Below, piece after piece: positions 9,314 through 17,904 of a stretch of 37,804 nt of DNA. The notes under the pieces were generated by a model. It was not told the DNA's origin, did not search any database, and saw only the letters and a program-made list of their open reading frames with translations. The translations under genes and the position numbers were made by a program. The stretch spans positions 1 through 37,804 of the forward strand of contig JAISYN010000044.1 of the NCBI GenBank assembly GCA_031269915.1. The letters are read 5' to 3'. The stretch is from Synergistaceae bacterium (GTDB lineage: Bacteria; Synergistota; Synergistia; Synergistales; Synergistaceae). Numbering within the stretch: position 1 is the first letter of the stretch; every line of letters starts with the position of its first letter.

Positions 9314-11187
9314 CAAGGATGGCTAAATTCACGAGATTTTTCCCATTCGCGGCGCTTTTATTGTGCGGCGCTCTTTTCATTATATCTCCCATTAGAGTTG
9401 AAGCCGCCGCAAGAAGGGATATTCCCCCGGGGCTCTCGATGAAGGCTCCGGAAAACATAAAACCTGTGCTCGCCGCCATGAACGTTTCCCAAGGCGGCGA
9501 CAGCACATTGATTTTAAGACTGCGCGGATTTGATATACCCCTGCCGCGCGCGGCTTCGGCCCCCGGAGAGAGTAAACTGGTGCTTCACTTCGACGGTGCG
9601 AGGTTTCCGGATTCCACGGATTCAAGGGACTGGTGGAACGGTTATGACTGGGAGATCTTCAAAATAGATTCATCGGTCACCAATTCGTGGTGGAAACAAT
9701 ACGACCTTCCTCTCCTGTCCCGCGTCAACGCTGAACCGGTGGACGAGGACAGCCTCAGGCTCACTCTCGTAACCACAAAACCGCTGGCCATCGAACGGAT
9801 TGACGGAATCGCAGGCGCCGATGAAATAAGAGTGATATTGAATGTATACGAACCCGAAAAAGCTCCGCCTCCGGAACCCAAGCCGGTTGTGTACGCCAAG
9901 GGAGACCCTATGGGCATTAAGGCGCCCGTGACTATAGAACTGGTCGACGCCAGCGTAAAGGCTGTCTTCAGAATGCTCGCCGATATGCAAAACCTGAACC
10001 TCATACTGGACCCTTCAGTAGTCGACCAGACGGTGACTTTCTCTTTCAAGGGAGTTCCCTATAACGAGGCTTTCGCTTATCTGCTCCGCATGTGCGAACT
10101 CTCGTACTCGGTCAGCGGCGGCATGTTGGTGGTCAGCAAGCCTGAGAGTCTGGGGCGCACGATGGGGACGGAATTTGTGCGGGCGTATAACCTCTCCTAT
10201 GCGGTCGGAGAGAGCGGGGGTATCGACGATAATCTGACGGCCGCTCTCACCGGGCTTATTTCTCTTTCCAAACCGCCGGTAATAGACTCCCGCACCCGTC
10301 AGATTTATGTGACCGCGACAGAAGAGCAGCACAAAGAGATTGCGGCGATTCTTCGAAAACTGGACCATCCCGGACGCCAGATCATGCTGGAGGCCCGCAT
10401 TTTCGAGGTTTCAGACAATGGCACGCAGGAACTGGAAGCTCTCGTTACGGCGATTTACAACCACTGGGTATCGAGTTTCACCAGTTCGGGGTTGAACGCC
10501 GGATATAATTACGTCAACAGCACCATTGAAGACGCCAATGACGATTGGTCTCTGCCTGTAGGCGGATCAGTGGGAGGCTCGCCGGTCTTGGAACAGTTCC
10601 CATTTGAAGGCGCTAAACTGCTCAGCACGGGATTGCGCGCGCTCGAAACCAAAGGCAAGGGCAAAAATCTGGCGAATCCGTCTTTGATAACCATCGACGG
10701 GAAAACCGCCACAGTCTCGATGACGCAGAACGTAAAATACGCGTCCGGCGTGGACTCGAACGGAAACGTCACATTCAGCGACGTGCAGAGCGGCCCGAGG
10801 CTCTCCTTTCTGCCGGTGATAGGACGGAACGGCGTCGTTACGATAAATGTACAGATAGAAACCGGCGAAATCCTGGGCTGGAGACAAGCGGGCATGGGGG
10901 CGCAAGCTCCCGAAACTTCATCGCGCAGAGTGGAGACGATAGTCAGGGTGCGCAACGGAGAACCGTTCGTGGTCGGCGGGCTTTATCAAGACAACAAGAT
11001 AAGTTCGCGCAACAGGATTCCGGTTCTGGGCTATATACCTCTGCTGGGCGATCTGTTCACGACGAGGTCCGACACACACCGCAAAACGGAGGTTGCCATG
11101 ATTGTGATTCCCTATATCCTGGACGTCCCGGAGAGCGATATAGAGACCTTCGATCTTCAAAATAACCCTCTCTCATTGAAGAAGTAA
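9310..11187 (+). CDS. pilQ: PilQ/GspD-type secretin
   Basis: ATGA overlap with the upstream stop gives ATG at 9310, followed by a signal peptide; secretin/TonB short N-terminal domain (IELVDASVKAVFRMLADMQNLNLILDPSV), secretin core (GRQIMLEARIFEVSDNG, VRVRNGEPFVVGGLYQDNKISSRNRIPVLGYIPLLGDLF). Confidence 0.92.
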   Translation: MTRMAKFTRFFPFAALLLCGALFIISPIRVEAAARRDIPPGLSMKAPENIKPVLAAMNVSQGGDSTLILRLRGFDIPLPRAASAPGESKLVLHFDGARFPDSTDSRDWWNGYDWEIFKIDSSVTNSWWKQYDLPLLSRVNAEPVDEDSLRLTLVTTKPLAIERIDGIAGADEIRVILNVYEPEKAPPPEPKPVVYAKGDPMGIKAPVTIELVDASVKAVFRMLADMQNLNLILDPSVVDQTVTFSFKGVPYNEAFAYLLRMCELSYSVSGGMLVVSKPESLGRTMGTEFVRAYNLSYAVGESGGIDDNLTAALTGLISLSKPPVIDSRTRQIYVTATEEQHKEIAAILRKLDHPGRQIMLEARIFEVSDNGTQELEALVTAIYNHWVSSFTSSGLNAGYNYVNSTIEDANDDWSLPVGGSVGGSPVLEQFPFEGAKLLSTGLRALETKGKGKNLANPSLITIDGKTATVSMTQNVKYASGVDSNGNVTFSDVQSGPRLSFLPVIGRNGVVTINVQIETGEILGWRQAGMGAQAPETSSRRVETIVRVRNGEPFVVGGLYQDNKISSRNRIPVLGYIPLLGDLFTTRSDTHRKTEVAMIVIPYILDVPESDIETFDLQNNPLSLKK

Positions 11188-11194
11188 CGGGTTC

Positions 11195-11238
11195 CGCCCT
11201 ACAAAAAGCCGTGAGAATAACCGGCTTTTTGTAGGGCG
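11195..11238. terminator. Bidirectional intrinsic terminator between convergent operons
   Basis: Perfect 17-bp inverted repeat CGCCCTACAAAAAGCCG / CGGCTTTTTGTAGGGCG with a 10-nt loop, 7 nt after the pilQ stop and 5 nt before the regulator stop. Confidence 0.85.
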
Positions 11239-11243
11239 TCAGA

Positions 11244-11969
11244 TTACGGTAACGGGTCTGATCTTGAAAAGCGGTATCCCGCCCCGTGTACCGTAATGAT
11301 TATTCGAGGTTTCGAGGGTTCCGTCTCTATTTTATGCCGCAGCCGGGCTACGTGCTGATCAACGGATCTGGTGGTGATGTCGCAGTCGGGCTCTATCCCC
11401 CACACCGCGTCGAGCAATGCTTCGCGTGAAATAACTTTATCCGGGTTTCGCGCAAAATACCTCAGCATTTCGGTCTCTTTGGGAGTGAGCGGGACCTCTT
11501 CGTCCTCTTTCCTTTTTACCATCATTCTCCCGAAATCTATGACCGCATCTCCTATCATCAATTCGGTTTCCTCGATATCCGAAGACGACATTTTTTTGCG
11601 TATGGCCGCGCGGCGAAGCGCGGAACGTATCCGGGCCGTCAGTTCCGCTATTCCGAAAGGTTTTACGATATAATCGTCCGCTCCCAATTCAAGCCCTACG
11701 ACCTTATCCACTTCCTCCCCTTTCGCTGTGAGCATCAAAATAGGCGTTATTTCGTCGGAGCGCCTTATCTCCCTGCATACATCGTAACCGTTCATCAGGG
11801 GCATCATGACATCCATCAGGATTAGATCAGGACGTGATTTTTTATAAAGTTCAATCGCGGCGGCCCCATTCGCGGCTTCCAATACACCGTACCCCTCCAA
11901 TTTCAGCAAATCCGACACTCCAGCGAGTATCGCGGGATCGTCCTCGGCAATCAGTATTTTTTCGTTCAC
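11244..11969 (-). CDS. OmpR/PhoB-type response regulator
   Basis: Receiver KILIAEDDPAIL...LILMDVMMPLMNGYDV...LMLTAKG...YIVKPFG plus winged helix (VPLTPKETEMLRYFARNPDKVISREALLDAVWG). Start reassigned from 12128 to GTG at 11969, preceded by GGAGGGG. Confidence 0.92.
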   Translation of the reverse strand: MNEKILIAEDDPAILAGVSDLLKLEGYGVLEAANGAAAIELYKKSRPDLILMDVMMPLMNGYDVCREIRRSDEITPILMLTAKGEEVDKVVGLELGADDYIVKPFGIAELTARIRSALRRAAIRKKMSSSDIEETELMIGDAVIDFGRMMVKRKEDEEVPLTPKETEMLRYFARNPDKVISREALLDAVWGIEPDCDITTRSVDQHVARLRHKIETEPSKPRIIITVHGAGYRFSRSDPLP

Positions 11970-11971
11970 CC

Positions 11972-13981
11972 TTACCCCTCCATATCCCGCAAGCCGCCGC
12001 CAGGGCAGACGGGAAGAAGCAGCGTAAATACGCTTCCTCCCCCCGGCCTCGGAGCGTACATCACATCTCCACCGTGGCGCCTTGCTATATCCCGAGCTAT
12101 GGAAAGCCCAAGACCGCTGCCGCCGCACGGAGCGGACAGAGTATCGTCCCCTCGGACAAACTCTTGAAAAATTTTATCTTTCATCTCAGGTTCGACCCCG
12201 ATACCCCTGTCAGCTATCGATACGAGGGCGCGTCCATTTTCGCAGGAACACCCGACAAATATCTCTCTGGCGTTTCCCGAGTATTTTTCGGCATTTGATA
12301 ACAGATTCATTATGACCTGCTTCAAGCTCTCCCTGTCCCCTTTCACCATCAACGCTCCATCAGCGGAAAACGACACCGTAAAACCCGATCTCGCGAGGTT
12401 AGGTTCCAACTGTGAAAGCGTCGCCCGCGCTACTTCGGTCAAGGAAAACTTCCCGGGTTCATGTCGCTCATTGCCGCTTCCTCTCCTCGAAAACGACAGC
12501 ACGTTATCAACCAGGTGAGAGAGCCTGTCGGCTTCGGACATCATCGTTCGGAGATATTCGCGTTTTCGTTCCTCGTCGTTCTGCTTGCCTGAAAGCAGTA
12601 TTTCCGCATACAGCCTTATCGACGTCAACGGGGTTTTAAGCTCGTGGGAGACGTTCGCTACAAATGTCGTTTTTTGTGACGCCACGCGCATTTCATAGGA
12701 CATCATGCGAATTAATACGATGCTTCCCGTTATCATTACCGAACAGAGAGTGGCCACCTGAACCCATATCACTATGCGGGCGTATCTGGCGGTCGCAGCG
12801 AGCGCTCCTGGATCGGAAAGCCACGCTCCAACCTCCCATCTGGGCAATACGGGAGATATCTCACGCGCGACAAAAGGTCTGCTCCAGTCCGGCCCGACGA
12901 CCGACGCCGCATCCGGCTTCACTATGGGAGAACCGGTCTCGTCCAATACAGTCAATATCCGCGCCTCGGAGAATATATCGGGAATTACCTCGGCAATCCT
13001 GTCTCTGAGGATTTCCATATCGACAGTACATCCGATTATGACGTCCGTCACGGAGTTTTTCGCCCAGAAAAGCACTTCCAATCCTTCGTCCGAAATATAC
13101 GGCAGCAGCCCGCCGCCCGATTCATGGATCAGCTCGGAGAACGAGCGGCTGCGTGACACGGTTTTTGAACGCGTCATGCGGAAATTGGATGTTTCATCCG
13201 CCAGCCCCGGAATCTGTACCCTGGATTTAGATCCGATATCATCTTCCGGCGGCGGAGCGGAAAAAGCATCTTCCGCCATCTCCCCTTCCCGCTCGGGAAA
13301 AGATTTTTTAGCCTGCGGGACTACGTTGCGATGAAGTATCTCGAACCCTTCTTTCGAAACCTGATTGAAAACCTCGTCGCGGACTTCGATATCCGATGCA
13401 ATCCGGCTCTCCATCATCTGGCGGGCAATACCCGCATTTCCCGCGGACAGGGACGAGTCCGCCGCGGGCCCGCCCGCTAGCAGCGGCGCCGTATACGCCG
13501 TTCCTGCCGACTCCGTCCGCGCTTCGGTCCTGTATATCCGCGTTACGAGGTCGTACACCGGTATGCGGCCGCCTCCTGTCAAAAAAAACGCGAATATGTC
13601 CATAAATCGCTGACGTTTTTCACCGCTGTCCGCGGCCGCCGAAAGTTCGCCCTTGTTCAGCGTGAAAGGAACCCCAACCAATGGGTCCGCCTTCGGCCAC
13701 AGTTCCACCGGCAGCGAACTGCCAATTCCCGACTCCAATTCGCGGTGAAACGAGTCCTGCATGTCCCGCATCAGTTGTTCCACTCTACGGGACGCCAAAT
13801 CAACTTCCGCCGCAAGCGCTCCTTCCATGCGTCTCTCCACATAAGCCTGCTCTCTTTCCGCGGCGCGCAGCGCAAGCATACTGAGGGCGATGCCCGGAAC
13901 GAGCACCGCCAGCACAAACACTGATATCAAGGTCCAGGCGAGCGTTTCCCTAGTCGCCTTCATCCTTATCTGACCGCTCAT
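11972..13981 (-). CDS. Sensor histidine kinase with a large extracytoplasmic region
   Basis: TM helix near the N-terminus, about 390-aa sensor region, second TM helix, then FVANVSHELKTPLTSIRLYAEILLSGK, VIMNLLSNAEKYSGN, DRGIGVEPEMKDKIFQEFVRG, GSGLGLSIARDIA. Confidence 0.93.
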   Translation of the reverse strand: MSGQIRMKATRETLAWTLISVFVLAVLVPGIALSMLALRAAEREQAYVERRMEGALAAEVDLASRRVEQLMRDMQDSFHRELESGIGSSLPVELWPKADPLVGVPFTLNKGELSAAADSGEKRQRFMDIFAFFLTGGGRIPVYDLVTRIYRTEARTESAGTAYTAPLLAGGPAADSSLSAGNAGIARQMMESRIASDIEVRDEVFNQVSKEGFEILHRNVVPQAKKSFPEREGEMAEDAFSAPPPEDDIGSKSRVQIPGLADETSNFRMTRSKTVSRSRSFSELIHESGGGLLPYISDEGLEVLFWAKNSVTDVIIGCTVDMEILRDRIAEVIPDIFSEARILTVLDETGSPIVKPDAASVVGPDWSRPFVAREISPVLPRWEVGAWLSDPGALAATARYARIVIWVQVATLCSVMITGSIVLIRMMSYEMRVASQKTTFVANVSHELKTPLTSIRLYAEILLSGKQNDEERKREYLRTMMSEADRLSHLVDNVLSFSRRGSGNERHEPGKFSLTEVARATLSQLEPNLARSGFTVSFSADGALMVKGDRESLKQVIMNLLSNAEKYSGNAREIFVGCSCENGRALVSIADRGIGVEPEMKDKIFQEFVRGDDTLSAPCGGSGLGLSIARDIARRHGGDVMYAPRPGGGSVFTLLLPVCPGGGLRDMEG

Positions 13982-15335
13982 TCACGTCCGACTGCTGATT
14001 TTTCGTCACGTGCGCCTTATTGAGGCTGCTCTTGCGCTGTTCGGCGGACATGGATTCGTTTTCAGTCATGTATTCAGCGAGTTCGTCGAAATCCGATATG
14101 TCGTCCTTCATTTCATCCGAAGCCTTGAGGGGTGCTGGAAGCGGAACGTCGAATTTCAAATAGTCCGCCCTCCGGCGCAGAAGATTCGACGCGTCTTCAG
14201 CCCGGCCGTCGTCCGCCAGTCTGACGGCCTCTTCCCTGACCTCGGCATTTCTCGCCATCTCGGCCTGATATGCTATTTCAACATCCCGGTTTTCAGCCAC
14301 TTCGAACGGATCCTCCTCGTATCTTATATCGAGAGGGGATTCGAGCGTTACTGACGAGCCGCTCACAGCGTCGATGTACTCCACTCTCACCATACCGGCG
14401 CGCAGCGCCGTTCCGTTCCGCCCCTCCGGGACTTCCAGCTCGAAGAGAGCGTATTTTTCCGCCCCGTACAAGTTGCCGATATCGGTCTCCATGACATTGT
14501 CTTTTACCGAACCTTTACGCCCCAGCGTCCGAATTGGCTTGGTTCCTCCATCGCAGAAAAGCGTCGCCTTTACGCGGCGTCCGGAGAGAGCCACCGCGTC
14601 TTTCATATCGCGCAGGAATATCTCGGAGAGCGCGGCGGAATTTTTCGCAAAATACGCGTTGCCTCCGCTTTGAGACGCGAGTGCGGTCATTGCGTCCTCG
14701 TCGTAATCAAGCCCAAGCCCGATAGTCGTGATGGTCATATCCCGGCGGGCGAGACGGCGGGCAAGATCGGTCAGTTCCTCCACAGACGACGGGCCGACGT
14801 TGGCCAGTCCGTCGGAAAGAAGGATGACGCGCGGGACATAGCCTTTTTCAACGAATCGCGCTATTTCGTCCGCCCCTCTTCCGACCCCGTCGTAAAGCGC
14901 CGTATTACCCCCAGCGCCAATACGCGATATTTTCCGTTCAAAGCGCGTGTAATCCCCAGCCGGCCCGGCCGGAACCAGCACGGACGATTCGTCGTCGTAA
15001 ACTATCACAGCCGCCATGTCATGGCTGTCAAGCACGCGGAGGGCTTCGAGCGCCCCGCGTTTCGCGTTTTCCATCTTTTTATCCGAGCCCATAGAACCAG
15101 ATTTGTCTATCACGAGCGCAGCGGCGAGTGAAGCGCGCCGCTCCGGTACCGGCGCCGCGGGATATACCAGGGCCCGTACCGTCACTCTTCTTGAACCTCC
15201 GGCTCCGACGACCGGAGCGTCCGCTCCGACCTTCAGTACGACGGAACGTATCTCTTCCGCATCCGCGGTTTCGGGAAAAACCAGCATCGCGAACGCCAAT
15301 ACCAATAATCTCAATTTACGCGACATTAAAGTCAC
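13950..15335 (-). CDS. Exported von Willebrand factor type A domain protein
   Basis: Signal peptide (MSRKLRLLVLAFAMLVFPETADAEE); complete MIDAS: DKSGSM, GGNTALYDG, LLSDGLANVG; charged C-terminus. Confidence 0.88.
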   Translation of the reverse strand: MTLMSRKLRLLVLAFAMLVFPETADAEEIRSVVLKVGADAPVVGAGGSRRVTVRALVYPAAPVPERRASLAAALVIDKSGSMGSDKKMENAKRGALEALRVLDSHDMAAVIVYDDESSVLVPAGPAGDYTRFERKISRIGAGGNTALYDGVGRGADEIARFVEKGYVPRVILLSDGLANVGPSSVEELTDLARRLARRDMTITTIGLGLDYDEDAMTALASQSGGNAYFAKNSAALSEIFLRDMKDAVALSGRRVKATLFCDGGTKPIRTLGRKGSVKDNVMETDIGNLYGAEKYALFELEVPEGRNGTALRAGMVRVEYIDAVSGSSVTLESPLDIRYEEDPFEVAENRDVEIAYQAEMARNAEVREEAVRLADDGRAEDASNLLRRRADYLKFDVPLPAPLKASDEMKDDISDFDELAEYMTENESMSAEQRKSSLNKAHVTKNQQSDVNERSDKDEGD

Positions 15336-15500
15336 CTCCTGAAACTATGATACAAAATGGCGGCGAACAGTTGTCACATTTGAGTCATAATTTTGTAACG
15401 CGATTGTAAAACCGTAGCAGGCCCGGACTCTCTTCATTTCAATCGCGGATGAACGCTTCGCGCCGGGCGCGGCATTACGTCGCGCGATTTTTATTCTAAA

Positions 15501-16304
15501 TTACTTCGTGATATTCAATGATTTGTCGAGCTTTTTATCGAGTTCCCCGGAACGCATCTCGACGAGCAGGTCATAATCAGTCATGTCCATGCTTATCGGA
15601 GTGACCGACACATAACCGTCGTTCACCGCCGTTACGTCGGTCCCTTCGCAGCGTTCGTCGGATATTTCGCCCACTATCCAGTAGCTGTCGTTCCCGTGAG
15701 GATCTTTCATGCATTTTACCTTGTCGATATACTCGCGTTTTCCGCGTTGGGTGAGTTTGAAGCCTTTTATATCTTTGACGAGCACGTTTGGCACGTTAAT
15801 GTTGAGCAGCGCGCCGGCCGGCAGCGGATTTTTTTCGACGTGCTCCAGTACTGCCGTGGCGGCCAGAGCAGCGGTCATGTTATGTTTGAAACTGTCGCCT
15901 GGCCTGCTGCAGAGGGATACCGCTACCGACTGACGTTTCAGGATTACGCCTTCCATTGCCGCGCATACCGTGCCGGAGTAAGTCACGTCATCGCTCATAT
16001 TCGGCCCTTGATTGATGCCGGAAACGACGCAGTCCGCCGATGGGAACAACATACTCAACCCGACGGTTACGCAGTCGGTTGGAGTTCCGTCACAACAGTA
16101 GGCTGTAGCTCCGGCGGAAAACATTCCAGGATCGAGCGTTCGCACATGTATGGGGCGATCGACCGTTATAGCGTGTCCCATTCCGCTCCGCTCACGGTCG
16201 GGAGCGACGACGGCCGCAAGCCAGCCTTTGTCGGCCAGAATACGTGAGATAATCTGTATGCCTTGGGATATTACCCCATCATCATTGGTAAGCAATATTT
16301 TCAT
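15501..16304 (-). CDS. surE: 5'/3'-nucleotidase SurE
   Basis: MKILLTNDDGVISQGI, APDRERSGMGHAITVDRPIHV, CDGTPTDCVTVGL, VSGINQGPNMSDDVTYSGTVCAAMEG. Confidence 0.95.
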   Translation of the reverse strand: MKILLTNDDGVISQGIQIISRILADKGWLAAVVAPDRERSGMGHAITVDRPIHVRTLDPGMFSAGATAYCCDGTPTDCVTVGLSMLFPSADCVVSGINQGPNMSDDVTYSGTVCAAMEGVILKRQSVAVSLCSRPGDSFKHNMTAALAATAVLEHVEKNPLPAGALLNINVPNVLVKDIKGFKLTQRGKREYIDKVKCMKDPHGNDSYWIVGEISDERCEGTDVTAVNDGYVSVTPISMDMTDYDLLVEMRSGELDKKLDKSLNITK

Positions 16305-16310
16305 TTAACA

Positions 16311-16979
16311 TCATACTCCTCCGACCAAACCGATTATTTTGAAAAGGAAAAACACCGCCATACCGAAAAACGGTTCCATTATCCTCCCCATGATCCCGCT
16401 CAAAGCGAGCGCCAGTATGATGATCATCCCGTATCTTTCGAGAAAGAAAAAAGCGCGCAGTCCCGAGGCGGGCACAAAGACCGACAATACCCTGGAACCG
16501 TCGAGCGGAGGGATCGGTATCAGGTTGAATATCCCCAGCCCCACATTTATCATCAGCATATTCATCATCACCATTTGAAACGGCGTCATTACCATTATTC
16601 TATTGCCTGCACTCAGAAGAACGCTGGGGAAAAATCTCGCCAGCAGACCATAAAATATCGCTATTACCAGCGCGCTCAGGAAATTGCCGGCCGCGCCCGC
16701 CAGGCTCACCAATACGATATCCCGCTTTGGGTTTTTGAAGTTCCGAGAGTTTATCTGCACGGGTTTCGCCCAACCGAAGCGGAAAAATATCAGCATCAGC
16801 GTTCCCACAGGATCGAGGTGAGCGAGAGGATTCAACGAAAGCCGCCCCTGCCTCGCCGCGGTGTAATCGCCAAGCTTGTACGCAGCCATTCCGTGACAGA
16901 ATTCATGAAAAGATAAGGCCCACAGCAGACCGGGAAGCCGAAGCAGCATCTCGACAATATCGGCGCTTCCATATCTCAA
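16311..16979 (-). CDS. Site-2 protease-like membrane metallopeptidase (M50)
   Basis: HEFCHGMAAYKLGD (HEXXH), GAAGNFLSALVIA, NLIPIPPLDGSRVL. Start reassigned from 17129 to a probable TTG at 16979 preceded by AAAGGAGA, reducing overlap with the upstream gene. Confidence 0.85.
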   Translation of the reverse strand: MRYGSADIVEMLLRLPGLLWALSFHEFCHGMAAYKLGDYTAARQGRLSLNPLAHLDPVGTLMLIFFRFGWAKPVQINSRNFKNPKRDIVLVSLAGAAGNFLSALVIAIFYGLLARFFPSVLLSAGNRIMVMTPFQMVMMNMLMINVGLGIFNLIPIPPLDGSRVLSVFVPASGLRAFFFLERYGMIIILALALSGIMGRIMEPFFGMAVFFLFKIIGLVGGV

Positions 16980-17010
16980 AGCTCTGTCTCCTTTCCATCG
17001 CGGCAATTGT

Positions 17011-17904
17011 TCATTCGCAGTTTTCGACAACCCACTTGAGCGTCTGGAAATTCGAACGCATGACTTCGTTTGCGAACACGACGGGCACTTCGTAAGAATG
17101 GTTCTGCCTGACGCACTCCATGGCGTCACGCAGATTCCGCCCCGTGGTACAGCAACTGAGACGCCACTCGTGCGTGTCGTTTATCCTGCCTTTCCATCGA
17201 TACATGCTTTCCACCTCAGTTATGTTCGTTCCGGCGACAAGGCGCCTGTCCAGGAGAATGGAGGCTATGCGCCGGGATTCCGGGCGGTCTTTGCAAAAGA
17301 CGCTGAGTTCGTGTACAGTGGACATCTTAAGCATGAGTTCCCCAATCTCGCGCGCCCTCGTTTCCCACGCTTCCAGACTGCCTATATTGCACAGAACTAT
17401 GTCGGACATTGCTTGTTTTTTGGGCGAACCCATCAGAAAACGCTCGCGAATAGCGATTTCTTCTTCTCGCCAGCCTCTCGACGCGCTTCTTTCCATCCTC
17501 AGATCGTCTGTGGAAGTCACGCATACCACACAGTCCACCAGGTCGAACCATCCCGTTTCGTAAAGCAGCGGGCACTCGACTACTATCCATCCGCCGATGT
17601 TGCGCACATCTCTTGAGACCTCCACCATAGCGGGCGGATGAATGAGATTCGCGCTGAAACGATATTCTTCGAAATCTTTGTAGACTTTTTCGGCGATTTT
17701 TTTAAAAACGGGGACTCCGTTCTCGTACACGCCCGCCCCCCAACGGCGTTCGGCCGCTTCCCTTATTTCAGGACACGACCAGTATTTTTTCGCAAGAGTA
17801 TCGAGTTCAAAGACGTTTGCCCCCATTTCCCCCCATATCCTGGTCAAAGCGCTCTTACCAGCGCCAATTTCGCCTGTTACCGCCACGGAAAACATCATAA
17901 TCAC
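17011..17904 (-). CDS. coaE: Dephospho-CoA kinase fused to a CutA-like domain (CoaE::CutA1)
   Basis: N-terminal CoaE: VAVTGEIGAGKSALTRIWGEMGANVFELDTLAKKYW, NLIHPPAMVEV, VECPLLYETGWFDLVDCVVCV, SDIVLCNIGSLEAWE. C-terminal CutA: MSTVHELSVFCKDRPESRRIASILLDRRLVAGTNITEVESMYRWKGRI...CCTTGRNLRDAMECVRQNHSYEVPVVFANEV. Confidence 0.9.
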   Translation of the reverse strand: MIMMFSVAVTGEIGAGKSALTRIWGEMGANVFELDTLAKKYWSCPEIREAAERRWGAGVYENGVPVFKKIAEKVYKDFEEYRFSANLIHPPAMVEVSRDVRNIGGWIVVECPLLYETGWFDLVDCVVCVTSTDDLRMERSASRGWREEEIAIRERFLMGSPKKQAMSDIVLCNIGSLEAWETRAREIGELMLKMSTVHELSVFCKDRPESRRIASILLDRRLVAGTNITEVESMYRWKGRINDTHEWRLSCCTTGRNLRDAMECVRQNHSYEVPVVFANEVMRSNFQTLKWVVENCE

